64,000 nucleotides of DNA from Phoma sp. XZ068. Lineage: Eukaryota; Ascomycota; Dothideomycetes; Pleosporales; Didymellaceae. This document shows, in pieces, positions 11,099-22,766 of the stretch (position 1 is its first letter; every line of letters starts with the position of its first letter). The stretch spans positions 955,049 to 1,019,048 of the forward strand of contig RBKR01000025.1 in the NCBI GenBank assembly GCA_004835665.1, given 5' to 3'. The notes beneath the pieces were generated by a model, which was given only the letters and a program-made list of their open reading frames with translations, was not told where the DNA came from and ran no database searches. A program made the position numbers and the translations under genes.

Positions 11099-11424
11099 AA
11101 TAGACGCCCAATTGGACTTGATTGCAGAACCATACACACGACCAAGTGCTCACAGAGGGGCCTTGGCAACGCGGTTGAATTCTTTTTGCTTACCATGGGT
11201 TTCTCCAACATGCGCGGTGACGGTGTCGCCGGGGGAAGCGACTCGCGCCCCAGCCCGGCTTGGCCGCGGCGAGGGGGCAGCCCCGCATCTGCGGCGTCAG
11301 GAACGCTAGCTTGAGCTTGCCCATTATTATTGCTGCGCGGTCGTGCCAACACGAAGCTGCGCTGTGCGACGTGCGACTCCCGTCCCCGTCTGCCTGACCG
11401 CGCCCTCTCGACGACACGGCAGCC

Positions 11425-13677
11425 ATGGCCCACAGCCCACTGCCCGCGCAACCGCGGCCGCAACCACTCGCGCACCCACAGTCGCAACCACTCGCGCACC
11501 CACAGTCGCCCCCGCATGCACCTCATCACGCGCACCCGCACGCCCGCACCACCGCGCTCGCCCCGATCCGCTTTCGCGCTCCCAAGGCGTGTCGTGCCTG
11601 CCACCAAAAGCGCGTCAAATGCGACGCCAGCGAGCGCGGGACGCCCTGCACGCGCTGCGAGCAGCGTCGAGAGCCCGAGTGCACGCTGATGCAGTCGAGG
11701 AGAGGCATCTACGCCCGCAAGCCGCGCCGACCGCCCCAGCAACACCCCGCCAGCCCGCCCGCCGACCCGCCTGCGACACAAGGAGGGAGCAGCAGTGGTG
11801 GCAGTAGTAGAGCAGGCGCAGACGCCGTCACAGATGCCGCTGCTGCTGCCGCCGCCGCCACCGCCGCCGCCGCCACCGCCGCCGATGCTGTTGCGGCCGA
11901 GTCCCCCGCAACCGTTGCCCATCCACCACCTGCGCCCCAGGCCCCCTCCTGCAGGGAGAGCACCGGCAATGCCTCTTCGTACCGCGACATCAGCTGGGCC
12001 ACCACTTTCGACCACCTGCTCGAGCGCTACCACAACGGAGCAGACGCGTTGAACAAACACTCCATCACCTACATCGGGGAGGCGTTTCCGCTCGGCATCG
12101 TGCTCAAGGATCTTCGAGGCGGCCTCCATCGCCCGCTGCTCCATCACCCCGGCCCTCCGTGTGCGGATCAAGAGGCTGCCGCTGACCGCCCGGGCCTCTC
12201 GCATCCGCCTGGCATCCGTGCCGAGGAAATCGCCTTTCTCGAATCCAAGCACGTCTTCACGGCCCCTTCCGACGACACGGTAGACGCGCTGATGAACGTC
12301 TTCTTTGAGCGCGTCTTTCCTCTCTATCCCATCGTCAACCCCTATGAACTCCTTGTCCAGCACAAGTCACGACGGATCCCCTGGATACTGCTCCACGCCC
12401 TCTGCTTCATCTCCGCCACCTACTGCCCCATACGCGTCCTTCATCGTGCCGGCTTCGATAGCCGCACCGAAGCACGATCCTTGTTCCACGACAAGGCCAA
12501 AGCTCTCTTCGACATTGGCTACGAAGGGAACAAGACTGTCGCGGTTCAGGTCTCCATCATCATGAGTTTTTGGGGCGGAGGTCCCAGCAACTACTGGAAC
12601 TTCTATACGTGGATCTGCACAGGCGTGACCATAGCCGAAACACTAGGCTTCCATAGGTCCATGGCTGGAGCCGCCATGGACGCACAAGATAGAAGTTTGA
12701 TCAAGCGCTTGTGGTGGATTCTGGTCATACGAGACGCAACCTGCGCCTCCCTAGTCGGCCGCCCATTCAGGGTAAACCTTGACCATTGCGATGCAGACCC
12801 ATTGACCGAACAAGACTTTTCCTACGACGTAAACCTGTCCCTCGAGTGCATGACGAGCCCCTTGGCACAGCTCTCGGGTCTCTACCAGATCCACGCAACG
12901 AAGCTGTCACTCATTCTCCGTCACATCATCGCCACCCGCTTCTATCCACGGAATCAAACCACATCTGCTTCGTCCTCGTTGCAAAAAATGATGACAGCCT
13001 GGCGCAATGATCTGCCTTCAGAAATGAGGTGGTCCGATCGGATGAGCAGCCAATCCAGCGTCTTTGTGTCCACCTTACGCATCTTGTATCATCACAACAT
13101 CATTCTAGCACACGTCCATGGCTCCATGGACGCCGAGCTCGACGTCTCGGACGGAGTCTATTCGCAGAGATTGATCCGAGAGGAGGTCATCAGTGACGCT
13201 GCTCAGCAGATTGCTTCCGCTTCCTGCGATGTCGTCATAACCCCCGATGGTCTGCTCCCTCCGCACGAGCTTTTCCACGGTCTTTTCGTTGCGGCGGTCG
13301 TCTTTTACATGCAAACGAATAGCCAAAACCCAATGGCTGCCCGGTCCGGCATGTCTGGGCTTACCAATTGTAAGATGGCTTTGCACGCTGTTCGTGATAC
13401 GTGGGACGCAAGCCCGTGGATCTCGCACTTGTTTGACAAGGCGCTTTACCTATCCTTGGCCCCACACCGACCTGCAGCGGGAGAACGCGTCGACAGTATC
13501 AGCACCGAAGCCGAGATGGATCCTAACAACATGGCTGCTTTCGATCTGGATGGTTATTCTATCCCAAGCTATGGGGGATGGCCCGGCCATCTGTTCCTGG
13601 GCAGCTTCTTCGATGTTTCGTTAGATCCATCAACGTCCATACCCATGGCGCCTACTTTTGGCGAAGGACCAGGCTAA
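11425..13677 (+). CDS. Zn2Cys6 fungal transcription factor
   Basis: Predicted nuclear regulator, 750 aa, uninterrupted. Binuclear zinc cluster C-x2-C-x6-C-x8-C-x2-C-x7-C at Cys56, 59, 66, 75, 78 and 86, preceded by a His/Pro/Gln tail with an imperfect PLAHPQSQ duplication. Residues 100-170 are low complexity, with Pro, Ser and an Ala-rich run. From about residue 270 follows the fungal-specific middle homology region (PF04082 type: FFERVFPLYPIVNPYELL, then GVTIAETLGFHRS and LWWILVIRDA). It sits 326 bp downstream of the transketolase and is the only regulator here, so it is the natural candidate to control the metabolic genes around it. The high GC of its N-terminal half creates long false frames on the opposite strand. 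Confidence 0.9.
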   Translation: MAHSPLPAQPRPQPLAHPQSQPLAHPQSPPHAPHHAHPHARTTALAPIRFRAPKACRACHQKRVKCDASERGTPCTRCEQRREPECTLMQSRRGIYARKPRRPPQQHPASPPADPPATQGGSSSGGSSRAGADAVTDAAAAAAAATAAAATAADAVAAESPATVAHPPPAPQAPSCRESTGNASSYRDISWATTFDHLLERYHNGADALNKHSITYIGEAFPLGIVLKDLRGGLHRPLLHHPGPPCADQEAAADRPGLSHPPGIRAEEIAFLESKHVFTAPSDDTVDALMNVFFERVFPLYPIVNPYELLVQHKSRRIPWILLHALCFISATYCPIRVLHRAGFDSRTEARSLFHDKAKALFDIGYEGNKTVAVQVSIIMSFWGGGPSNYWNFYTWICTGVTIAETLGFHRSMAGAAMDAQDRSLIKRLWWILVIRDATCASLVGRPFRVNLDHCDADPLTEQDFSYDVNLSLECMTSPLAQLSGLYQIHATKLSLILRHIIATRFYPRNQTTSASSSLQKMMTAWRNDLPSEMRWSDRMSSQSSVFVSTLRILYHHNIILAHVHGSMDAELDVSDGVYSQRLIREEVISDAAQQIASASCDVVITPDGLLPPHELFHGLFVAAVVFYMQTNSQNPMAARSGMSGLTNCKMALHAVRDTWDASPWISHLFDKALYLSLAPHRPAAGERVDSISTEAEMDPNNMAAFDLDGYSIPSYGGWPGHLFLGSFFDVSLDPSTSIPMAPTFGEGPG

Positions 13678-15317
13678 GGCGACACTGCAGGCTTCCATAG
13701 CTGCAGGGACTTCTGTTCCTATTCGCCAGCAAAGCACAGTGCACGTGGTGTTTATCGCAGCCTGCGCCATCTACCGACCCAATATTTTACTACTTCCCAG
13801 ACAAGCGGGCATTGACTAGGATTCCTGACCCGAAAGGTATAACGGATCCCGTTTACATTGCAAGAAATCCCGACATCGAGGCGAGTTGGAATGGTTGAAA
13901 ATTAGATTGCATTGCTAATACGCTCGTCATGTTCACAAGATACCCCTCATCGACCTTGGTCAAGCCTGTGACGGTGAGTACAGCTTTCTTGCACCCACGC
14001 GAACAGAATACAATCATTCTAGGAGCATTCAAGGACGGACAACTTCTTACTTTTACGAACAGAGTAGGCGAATGTGCCGTCCGGACATGAGCCGTTGTTC
14101 CGGTGTATGCCATGCTTCCAGTTCGCCGAAAGACGGTGTTTAGCGCGTAGACTTCATTGTAACTCCACCAGTTCTAAACAGTGGCGCCACTACTTTTTAA
14201 CCAGCTGACTACGTGGATTTCACTTATTGTGCTAGATTATTCGTCCCCACAGCATCCCTGTGTTCTTGCGTGCGCATACGCTGGGATGTAATGCTAAGGT
14301 CGTAAGTACTACTACATGGCACTGTGCGCCAGGATGCTACTCTGGCCTGCCCTGCTTTACATCGAAGACACGTAGTCAGATGTGGATGCACAGATGCCAA
14401 ACGAGCTGAACATGGCACAGAGCAGCGTCAAGGCAAGGCAAGTGAGCAGGAAGCACGCGACTTGGGCCCAGGCAATACGAGAAGCCGGCGCTGCACGCGC
14501 GCATGCACGCCATGTAGCAAACGTCACTTCTCAGCGCCTCTCCACGCTCGCCTTTCGATTCGGTTCTAATCAGGCATAAGTGGGAGGGGTAGCGGCTTGC
14601 AGAGCGCCTCGTTGCCACCCGTTTCTGCACTGCTGTTGGACTTCGCCACCGCCATGTGTAGTGCTGATTCGTGCTGGTTCATCGCGAAAAATGTTGCGTA
14701 GGCTGTAGTGAAGTTCTTCTCTTGCTAACCCTAAAAAGGTCTAGTGGCATGAACGCTACATCTGGGGGCTGTGCGGCTCTTCTGCAACGTGGGGACCGCC
14801 CCTATCGTGCTTGATACGGCTGTGACCATCGCAATGCGCCGACATTCAGCTCGGTGAATGCAGGATTGGCCAGGAGCGGTGGACCAAGCCAGTTTGGGTA
14901 GCGGGCAGGAGCGGCTATATGGTTCAGGAGTGTCAAGACATATGCCAAGAGTGGCGGTATTGCCCCCTACGAGACATTCCCCGTGATTTACACCCCGCAA
15001 TTCGGGAGCTGGCTTCGATCGGAGCTTCAAACCACGCTTCTGCGGGTCAACTTCAGAGAGTTAGGAGTAAGTGTAGCCGGTTCTTGAATTTCAAGAGAGA
15101 GCCGAGCATCGCTCTCGCTGATATGCATATAGCCGGCCAACATACCGTAGATTGGAAGCGTTTGGTGGTGGTCCACCGGTGGCATACCTTTGATAGCTAG
15201 GATAGTCGAAAGCACTGAATTGACTTTTCACACCGAGCTATAGGAGAGCTTCCCACGACGCCCAGAAACGTTCAAGGTTCCTTCCAACACCTCTCATTGT
15301 CCATAGACTCTCAGCTC
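13678..15317. other. Intergenic, no gene seen
   Basis: About 1.6 kb between the regulator and the monooxygenase. Frames of up to 99 codons on both strands show no domain, no intron pattern and no family text. I see no repeats or RNA genes. Confidence 0.45.
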
Positions 15318-16937
15318 ATGATGGCACGAACTTCAGAACCGCGCCTTATCGTTATTGGCAGTGGCGTTGCCGGCATTGCTTTGGCCTGCCGTCTTCGTTC
15401 CCAGTGTGGCTACGCGAACTTCACCGTCTACGAGCGCGAGGCCAGCATTGGCGGCACATGGTATCTCAACACGTACCCAGGCGTCGGCTGCGATGTCGAC
15501 TCTCATCTATATTCGTTTTCATTCAACCCCAACCCCAACTGGTCGCGACGCTTCGCCGACCAAGCCGAAATCCTGCAATACATGCAAAACACGGTCGACA
15601 AATTTGGCGTGCGACCTCACGTGCAGCTTCGCACTGAGGTTGTAGCAGCAGAATGGGATACAGCAAAGCAAGTCTGGAGTGTGACCCTCCGCAACACAGA
15701 TACGGGCCATGAGTTCCGCCGAGAGGCAGAGATGCTTGTCTCGTGTGTGGGAACCATCTCTATACCCAAAGAGTGCGATATCCCCGGCAACGAATCTTAC
15801 AAAGGAGCTGTTTTCCACTCCGCACGGTGGAACCACAAGTTCGACATGCAGGGCAAGAAGATCGCCGTAATCGGCAATGGCTGCTCTGGTGCACAGCTGA
15901 TGCCCTTTGTTGCTGAAAAGGCCTCAAAAGTGGTTCAGTTCCAGCGCTCACCTCAGTGGATCAACAAACGTCCCAATCCGTCGTTCTCGAGCTTCCAGAA
16001 ATGGTGTTTCCGCTACATTCCATTCTGGAACAAGCTCTACCGCTTCTACCTCTGGAGATCTACAGATGTACTTCACAGCCTTTACATTACCGGCACTGGC
16101 TCTTTCGAGAACCAACGCGCAATCGCCCAGAGAGGAGCTGAAGAGTACATGACAAGAACGGCGCCCAAAGCCTATCTTGACATGTTGATGCCCAAGTTCC
16201 CTCTGGGTTGCAAGCGTCGTGTTTTCGACCCCGGTTACCTCGAATGCCTCCACAAGCCTAATGTGGAGTTGACTACCGAACGCATTACCAGCTTCACCGA
16301 AACCGGCCTTCAGACCACCAGGCGTACCATGGATTTTGACGCTGTGGTGCTATCCACCGGATTCAAGATCCAGGAATTTCTTTCGCCAATAACGATTGTG
16401 GGCGCCCAGGGTCAGTCCCTCAACCAGCACTGGAAGGATACACGCGGTGCCCAAGCTTACAAAGCCACTTTCGTCCACGGCTTCCCCAACTTCGGTATCG
16501 TCTTTGGCCCCAACTCGTTCCCAGCGCACAACTCCGTCATCTTCAGCAACGAGACACAAGTCGAGTTCATCCTCAAGGCCATGATCAACCCCGTGCTGCG
16601 CGGAAGCTTCGAGGTCCTCGACGTCAAGCAGGCAGCCGAGGATCGTAACGTCAACCAGGTGCAGGCCGGTCTCAAGAACATGGTGTGGAATGAGGGATGC
16701 GCCAACTGGAACCTCGACGCACACGGCCGCAATACAACCAACTACCACGGACCCACGGCCCAGTTCTGGTGGGACTTGTACTGGCCCGTCTGGAAGGACT
16801 TTGAGCTGTATGGAGGCAACAAGACCCTGCCGTGGGCGCCGTGGACGAAGTGGAGTGCGTGGACTGTTTGTGTTGCGGCGACGGCGGCACTTGCCGTGCA
16901 GAGCGCGCGCGTGCGTGGATTATACTTGACTTCATAA
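15318..16937 (+). CDS. FAD-dependent monooxygenase, Baeyer-Villiger/FMO-like
   Basis: 539 aa from the first ATG; the open frame begins 7 codons earlier at a non-ATG codon. Flavoprotein monooxygenase that inserts one oxygen atom from O2 using NADPH. FAD-binding VIGSGVAGIA lies at residues 12-21; the motif GGTWYLNTYPGVGCD at 45-59 is the short Baeyer-Villiger signature; the central signature is a variant, KGAVFHSARW at 162-171; the NADPH-binding VIGNGCSGAQ is at 184-193. The C-terminus (about 505-530) carries a hydrophobic Ala/Val stretch that may be a membrane anchor. The substrate cannot be read. It may belong to the metabolic cluster or be an independent oxidative gene; ketone-to-ester oxidation is the family's typical chemistry. 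Confidence 0.88.
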   Translation: MMARTSEPRLIVIGSGVAGIALACRLRSQCGYANFTVYEREASIGGTWYLNTYPGVGCDVDSHLYSFSFNPNPNWSRRFADQAEILQYMQNTVDKFGVRPHVQLRTEVVAAEWDTAKQVWSVTLRNTDTGHEFRREAEMLVSCVGTISIPKECDIPGNESYKGAVFHSARWNHKFDMQGKKIAVIGNGCSGAQLMPFVAEKASKVVQFQRSPQWINKRPNPSFSSFQKWCFRYIPFWNKLYRFYLWRSTDVLHSLYITGTGSFENQRAIAQRGAEEYMTRTAPKAYLDMLMPKFPLGCKRRVFDPGYLECLHKPNVELTTERITSFTETGLQTTRRTMDFDAVVLSTGFKIQEFLSPITIVGAQGQSLNQHWKDTRGAQAYKATFVHGFPNFGIVFGPNSFPAHNSVIFSNETQVEFILKAMINPVLRGSFEVLDVKQAAEDRNVNQVQAGLKNMVWNEGCANWNLDAHGRNTTNYHGPTAQFWWDLYWPVWKDFELYGGNKTLPWAPWTKWSAWTVCVAATAALAVQSARVRGLYLTS

Positions 16938-17466
16938 CTTGGTGGCTTTAGAAGACGCACGGATAGTCGCATTGTCATTGTGTAGCTCGTGGTAGAGAAA
17001 TCGATTGTGTTCTATCCTTAATTGCTTTCCTTGGTCTCACCATGACGGGAGTAAAGTCGCATTCGAGCTTGTTATATGTGTTCTCTAACCATGTTGATAC
17101 AGTTAATGCAATTGACCATGTGTTCTTTGGTCCGATCTATCCGGGTTGGCGAAATTGATTTACTCGGATCGCTGGTCAAAGGCATACACTGTCGAGGCTC
17201 AGAACCTTCAGATGATCAGCGAGAACGATTCCAGCGTATTCCACGTGAAGACCAAAGACGCGCTACACTATGGCCTCTCGCCACGTATGTCGCTGTTTCC
17301 CGGACTCATGCCATAACCGAATAGCCGGATCCAACACCGCATTTAAAACCGCTATAGGCGAGTTACATGACCTAGTAACACTATAGCAGGTAAAAGACCA
17401 ACTGACTACCTGCCTGAGGGTACCCGTAGAAATTTGGTCTAATCAATCAAAAGTGCGGAACGCTGG

Positions 17467-17472
17467 TATAAA
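17467..17472 (+). promoter_or_regulatory. TATA box of polyol dehydrogenase
   Basis: TATAAA sits 92 bp upstream of the ATG at 17559, in the expected sense and distance range for a fungal core promoter. It is followed by a pyrimidine-rich leader (CTCCTCTACTCTTCC). Confidence 0.5.
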
Positions 17473-17558
17473 GGAAGATTAGAACGTCTAGGGTTAAAGA
17501 ACAGCATACTCCTCTACTCTTCCAATCAAAAGACTCTCAAATCCTTGGCGTTTCTACA

Positions 17559-18665
17559 ATGGCACAAGCCAGGCCTTTGACACACCGTGCAGCTCTCCTG
17601 CGCGGTGCCAAGACGCTCGCATTCGAACAAATAGAAACACCAGCCCTCCAGCCAAACGAAGTCTCCATCGCACCTCGCGCAACTGGCATTTGTGGAACGG
17701 ATCTCCATTATTACCAGAACGGCCGTAACGGCATCTACACGGTGAAGAAGCCCCTTGTGCTGGGACACGAAGCCTCTGGCGAGATCATCGCCATCGGCTC
17801 CAGCGTGACCGACTTCAAGGTTGGCGACCGCGTTGTTTTCGAGCCCCAGCTGGCCTGTCAGTCGTGCCAGAAGTGCCGCTCAGGGCGCTACAACCTGTGC
17901 AAGTCGATGCGATTCAACGGCTCCGCGAGTGCAGACCCTCCCGTCCAAGGCTCACTGCAGAAAGTGCTGAATCATCCGGCTTCGCTGGTCTACCATCTAC
18001 CGGACAAGCTAAGTTTTAGTGAAGGCGCGTTAGTTGAGCCCTTGTCTGTGGCGCTGCACTCGGTACGCAAGGGCCGACTCGAAGCTGGCCAAACGGTCTT
18101 GGTCACGGGAGCAGGCGCGGTGGGCCTGTTGTGTGCGCGCATGGCCAGGATATCCGGGGCCGCGTCGGTCACCATGGTCGACGTGGACGTGGACCGGTTA
18201 AGGTTTGCGAGGGAGCAGGGGCTTGCCAACGCGACCGTTCAGATTCCTTTCAATAAGCAGGAGAATGAGTCGGTCGGCGACTTCATTGCACGCATGGCAG
18301 AGAACGTGCGCAAAGAGCATGGCGGAGAAGCCGACCTTGCACTCGAGTGCACAGGCATCGAGTCGTGCTTGAACATCTGCATCGGGTCCGTGGGTGCGGG
18401 AGCCAAGATCGTGCTGGTGGGCATGGGTGCGCCGCGCCAGCAGTTGAATCTGGGGCTGGCGCTGGTCAAGGAGATCGAAATCCTGCCGATCTGGAGGTAC
18501 ACGAACACGTTTCGGGTAGCAATTGATTTGATTGCATTCGGGATAGTGGACGTCAAGCCTATGATCACGCACACATTCGACGTGGAGGATGTGGTGGATG
18601 CGCTGGAGTTGTCACTGTCAAGACCGGCAAACCTGATCAAATGTGTTATTATTTCGAGTAGGTAG
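17559..18665 (+). CDS. Sorbitol/xylitol-type zinc dehydrogenase
   Basis: Medium-chain dehydrogenase of the sorbitol/xylitol/L-arabinitol class, 368 aa, single exon. It interconverts a polyol and a ketose with NAD(H). Catalytic zinc ligands: Cys45 (GICGTDLHYY), His70-Glu71 (GHEASGE) and Glu160 (VEPLSVALHS). Structural zinc: Cys100, 103, 106 and 114 (CQSCQKCRSGRYNLC). The Rossmann turn GAGAVG at 184-189 and acidic VDVDVDR at the next strand favour NAD over NADP. Sub-family (sorbitol, xylitol or arabinitol) cannot be fixed by eye. The next gene is a short-chain dehydrogenase of the xylulose/arabinitol type in the same direction, which fits successive polyol/ketose steps. Confidence 0.93.
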   Translation: MAQARPLTHRAALLRGAKTLAFEQIETPALQPNEVSIAPRATGICGTDLHYYQNGRNGIYTVKKPLVLGHEASGEIIAIGSSVTDFKVGDRVVFEPQLACQSCQKCRSGRYNLCKSMRFNGSASADPPVQGSLQKVLNHPASLVYHLPDKLSFSEGALVEPLSVALHSVRKGRLEAGQTVLVTGAGAVGLLCARMARISGAASVTMVDVDVDRLRFAREQGLANATVQIPFNKQENESVGDFIARMAENVRKEHGGEADLALECTGIESCLNICIGSVGAGAKIVLVGMGAPRQQLNLGLALVKEIEILPIWRYTNTFRVAIDLIAFGIVDVKPMITHTFDVEDVVDALELSLSRPANLIKCVIISSR

Positions 18666-19135
18666 ATTAAATCAGACGTATTGGTTAAAGATCTTCTCAT
18701 GGTTGACTACAGCGCCCCGCTCGTGTGACTTCCGGGTCGCAACTTGATGGTATGGCTGGCTGTGGCCAAGGTATAAGGCGCCAAGTATCCGGCCTCCGTC
18801 CCTGTGGCATACAGCCGCGTGCGGCCATGTCACCGTGAGGAGATAACCACGAAGAAGCCGAAGGTAGTCCGGACTGTGCCGGCGTGTTCGATCCATTGCA
18901 TACTCAGAGATGTAAATCTTCTGCGGGCAGAGTTGCCGCTACTGACGTCTGCAAAGCTCCCCACAATGCGTGGATGTGCTTCTAGTTACCAGCGATGACA
19001 AATGGACGAACGCGTATAACAAAAATCTATACATTGATCCTCAGAAAGTTCGCATAGTAGTTACACATTTCTCAACACCCTACAAGCTCAATCTACCCAC
19101 AGCAGCACGGCATCAAATACGAGGCCAACCTCACC

Positions 19136-20155
19136 ATGAGCATCAGCACACCAGTCCCTAACCGTGAGTGCGATCAGTACCTGAAGCGATCGGTGGTAGA
19201 TTTATTCTCCCTCAAGGATAGGGTCACCATCATCACAGGCGGCGCACGGGGAATCGGTCTTGCATTCGCAGTCGCATGCGCTGAAGTTGGAAGTCATATC
19301 GCAGTCCTCGATGTGAGCAGCACACCGCACTCTGACTTCTTCAAACTGCAGAATGACTACGGCGTCAAAGTCAAGCTTTACCAGTCAAGTACCCCGTGTT
19401 CAGTACTCCACAGCACAAAGTCCTGACAGTATTTATAGAACCGACGTAACTCGCTACGACGTTTTGGAAGAGACGTTTAACAACATCGTAAAGGACTTCG
19501 GTCGAGTAGATGGCCTGTAAGTAAGGCTCAGAAGAAAATGCCACAAGAGCAGCTTTCTGACATGAACGAAGCGTAACCGCTGCTGGTATCTGCCCTGATC
19601 AACCTTTCACCAAGCGCGACCCGGCTGCCGTGAGAAAGTGTTTCGATATCAATGTTCTCGGAACTTATTTTGCCGCTCAGCTGTTCACAAGTCAGGTCGA
19701 GAAGCAGGACCAAGGCCAGCACTCACCTCAGGGCGGCTCTATCGTTATGATCGGTTCCGTTTGTGCGTATATGGCCAGCAAAGCGCAATTCTTAAGCGAT
19801 TACTGCGCGAGTAAGGGAGCCGTCGTTACTTTGGCAAAGGGGCTGGGCGTTGAGCTTGCGCCGATGGGTATCCGCGTCAACAGTATCTCCCCGGGGTACG
19901 TTATTCACATGCACGTTGCTATGGTCGATCACTACTTACCTAATCGATAGCTACACAGCAACAGACATGACGCTCTCGATAGCGGATTCGAGACCTGAGT
20001 TGTTTGAAATCTTCCAGACTGAGCCGCCGATGAAAAGGATGGGCGACAGGGCAGACTTGAAAGGCGCGCTGGTCTACTTGTTGAGCGACGCAAGTGCGTA
20101 CACAACCTCAACTGATATCCTGGTTACTGGAGGGTTGCACGCAGGCAGGGTCTAG
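19136..20155 (+). CDS. Short-chain dehydrogenase, arabinitol/sorbose reductase-like
   Basis: NAD(P)-dependent classical SDR, 284 aa. Four exons: 19136-19383, 19439-19516, 19572-19895 and 19951-20155, with three 55-nt GT-AG introns; the joined frame is 285 codons. The cofactor motif TGGARGIG is at 34-41; splicing yields YQTDVTRYDVLEETF, DFGRVDGLVTAAGIC and NSISPGYTATDMT. The catalytic Tyr-Lys are in DYCASKGAVV, with Ser in MIGSVCAYM. The pattern is close to fungal L-xylulose/sorbose reductases and D-arabinitol dehydrogenases, an assignment by motif only. Its position after the zinc polyol dehydrogenase suggests a shared polyol pathway. Confidence 0.92.
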
Positions 20156-20736
20156 TGGATCCAGGTAGAGAAAGTAACGTTACGAAATCGAACAGATTGC
20201 CGACCATGCAACGTCCGCGTGATATCGCACGTAAACTTTGCGATGCGAAGTTGCCATTGACACAATTAGGTTGATACAGCCTGTCTATGTGACTAATCAA
20301 GTGGATGAGCAGGTACCACGTCAATGGATCTACGTTCGTGCCCTCGCCAGACGGAGGACAAGAGTTCTGACAGCCAGAGATTCTACGTCAGGGAGTCTCG
20401 TGGTCTACCGGGATTGAGAGCCAATTGACCGATCTACCACGTATGATGGTGAATACAAGATTAAGTCAGAGCGACTTAGCGATTCGCGGGTTGAATATAG
20501 CCAAAGTCTGATGCGCGAAGGACGGTGGTGCGAATGTACTGAACGGCGCAAATGCCCTATGAATCCCAAGGCAAAATAGTAGCATCGACCGTGGCTACAA
20601 TCCAACTTGAAGAAAAAATTCTAGAAGACTGCCATAGCATGTGATCTAGTTGCATAATTGCATCACTGGCGCTTGAAAGAGAAGCCACAGCCAAAATGCA
20701 AGCTGGAAGCTCATGTGATCAATTTCTGTAACATGA
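20156..20736. other. Convergent intergenic region
   Basis: Lies between the 3' ends of the short-chain dehydrogenase (+) and the PRISE reductase (-). I see no gene, RNA or repeat. Confidence 0.4.
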
Positions 20737-22016
20737 CTACTTCAGAGGTGGCAAGATCTTCGCAGACCTCATTCTCTCCCAGGAGATGAAGTACCCTTCC
20801 GCTGTATCAATATCCTCCGTGAATCCGACCGCTCGACTCCTGCTCAAATCATACTGCCTGTCAAAGTCAAACTGCACGAGCATGAAGTGTACGTGGGCCC
20901 AGTTCTGCTCATCCATCACCCTGGCCTCGAGCCCGTACTTATCCGCAAGTGTGTTCCACGTCTCTCGGTTGTTTCTGACAAATACTTCCATGGGGACGGT
21001 GTTGGGCTTGGGGCCCTCACCCTTGAGACCAAAGTGCGCAGCAAGCTTAGGCCACACTTGCGCCCAGGTCACTGTCTGTCCGTCTGCGACATTGAAGACG
21101 CCGCCGTTGCCACACTCCTTGATGTGCGTTGCTGCGTAGATCTCCATTTTTGCAAGCACATCCTGGAAGGTGTCCGAGTGAGTAGATTGGTATCCATGCT
21201 CTTCGCCAGGGAACGGCACAACGGCACCTTTGCCATGCACCTCGAGGTAGACAGAGAGATACAAGCCAATGCCTTGCGACATGTTCATCGCGTTGGAAGT
21301 AGGTGTAAACCCGACAATGCCATCGGGGCGGACCTCAGAGAAGGTCCAGGACTTGCCCATGGACAGTTCGGTGAGGAGATCGTATTGGGTGTAGTAGAAG
21401 ATCTTGCTTGCGTACGGTTCAGGAATACGTGGCATGTCTTCGCGGAGGGGTGGGTGGACACCCACCTCTTTAGGAAACTCTAAGCCATAGCTTTGAAGGG
21501 CGTCAGTGGACAATTTCTTGGCCAATGCTGAAGCGTCGGGGAAGAAAGAACAAAGCTAGCTTACCCTTTGCCGCCAGTCTGGAGAACGATCGTTTGCAGC
21601 TTGTCTGAAACCCGTTCAAGGGCTTCAACAGCTACCCTTAGCAAGTCGGTGTTGACTTTCTTCAAGCTCTCAAAGTCCCCAGTTTGTATGTAGGCTGTGA
21701 AATACACTTCAGTTTGTAAACCCTGTCGGAGTTGCAAAAAGATCATACCGGTGAAGAAGACATGTGTGATACTTTGTGCATGGTCTACTTTCTCCTTCAA
21801 CAATTGGGCAACCTCAGATACTGATTTGGTCAAATCGATACCGTTGACGAGATTGAGTCTCGGGTCCGCTGGAAGCTGGGCCTGCTCAAGGGTAAGGGGT
21901 CTGTTCGAGAGGCCAGTGATCCTTGAGAATGTCGTGGTATTAGGATATTGTGTGAGCTGGTTAAGCAGCGCCCAGCCAGATATTCCAGAGGCTCCCAAAA
22001 TCAAGGCGTGGGACAT
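20737..22016 (-). CDS. PRISE-type enone reductase (SDR)
   Basis: Progesterone-5beta-reductase/iridoid-synthase-like short-chain dehydrogenase, 383 aa; these reduce activated C=C bonds with NADPH. Three exons on the minus strand: 22016-21749, 21694-21565 and 21490-20737. The first intron (54 nt) is in frame and restores HVFFTAYIQTGDFESL; the second (74 nt) joins QTGGKG to YGLEFPKEVGVHPPL. The Rossmann motif GASGISG is at 8-14. The family catalytic Lys (Lys132 in TGGKGYG) and Tyr (IFYYTQYDLL, 165-166) are both present. Fungal members are common and mostly uncharacterised. It is divergent from the aldo-keto reductase at 22767 over a 750-bp gap. Confidence 0.9.
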
Positions 22017-22766
22017 GATGTCCTTTCAAGGGGCGGCTGTAGACTCAAGGCTCTGTGAGAGCGTGGTCGGCGTATTGGAGTATTGTATGTTCCAAATGTG
22101 GCGAGAGCTTGATTATATTGACTGACGACCCGGGAAACGAAGACATGACGTGTTGTTTGGGCTTTGGAAAATGGCTGATGGACCGCCCACGAAGAGTGGG
22201 GTTGATTGATTTTCCATAGTAAGACAGTCACGTCTGGCGAGGCTAATGTAGCCGAGAACCCGAAGTAACCGGAGCCAACCCAGCAGCAACTACACTAAGA
22301 AACGGTGACTCTCTCACATCTGTGATTGACAGAATTCTCGACAAATGGTCCTCTTCATCCGTACAGGGGATACTACTTGGAAGAACCATACGCATCGTTG
22401 CTACGGGTTGCACTTGTGGATGATGACCACGAAAAGGTTTAGCAACTTGCACCACAAATCATCCTTTGACCGATTCCCTGTCTTTGTCTAGTCTTCTCAA
22501 AGATCAAGACTTTGTATCGGATCAAGTCAAAGGATCTTTATCACACTACCCTGCACGCAAGCCGACTCGGCTATATGTGAGATTATGCTCGACTGACACC
22601 GCTAAACAATCCAAATGTAGAGCAGACTACTTCGTCATCGCTAAGAAGGATATATGCGGGTTGTATACTGGATCCACCGCAACTGCAGCAAAATATTGAC
22701 AGCACCTGGCGAAGTCTTGTGTATCCTGACAAACCTGATACCTTCTCGGCCTGTCAAAAGATTCTG
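22017..22766. promoter_or_regulatory. Divergent promoter, PRISE/AKR
   Basis: A 750-bp region between two divergent ATGs. A 77-codon plus-strand frame at 22466-22699 shows no domain and is treated as chance. No clear operator was seen. Confidence 0.35.

Noticed and set aside
10858..12363. 501-codon minus-strand frame with Gly runs
   Set aside because: It overlaps the end of the transketolase and the N-terminal half of the Zn2Cys6 gene; poly-Gly is the reverse reading of the GCC/GCT-rich Ala run. No domain.
13853..14113. 86-codon minus-strand frame
   Set aside because: No domain or family text; left as intergenic.
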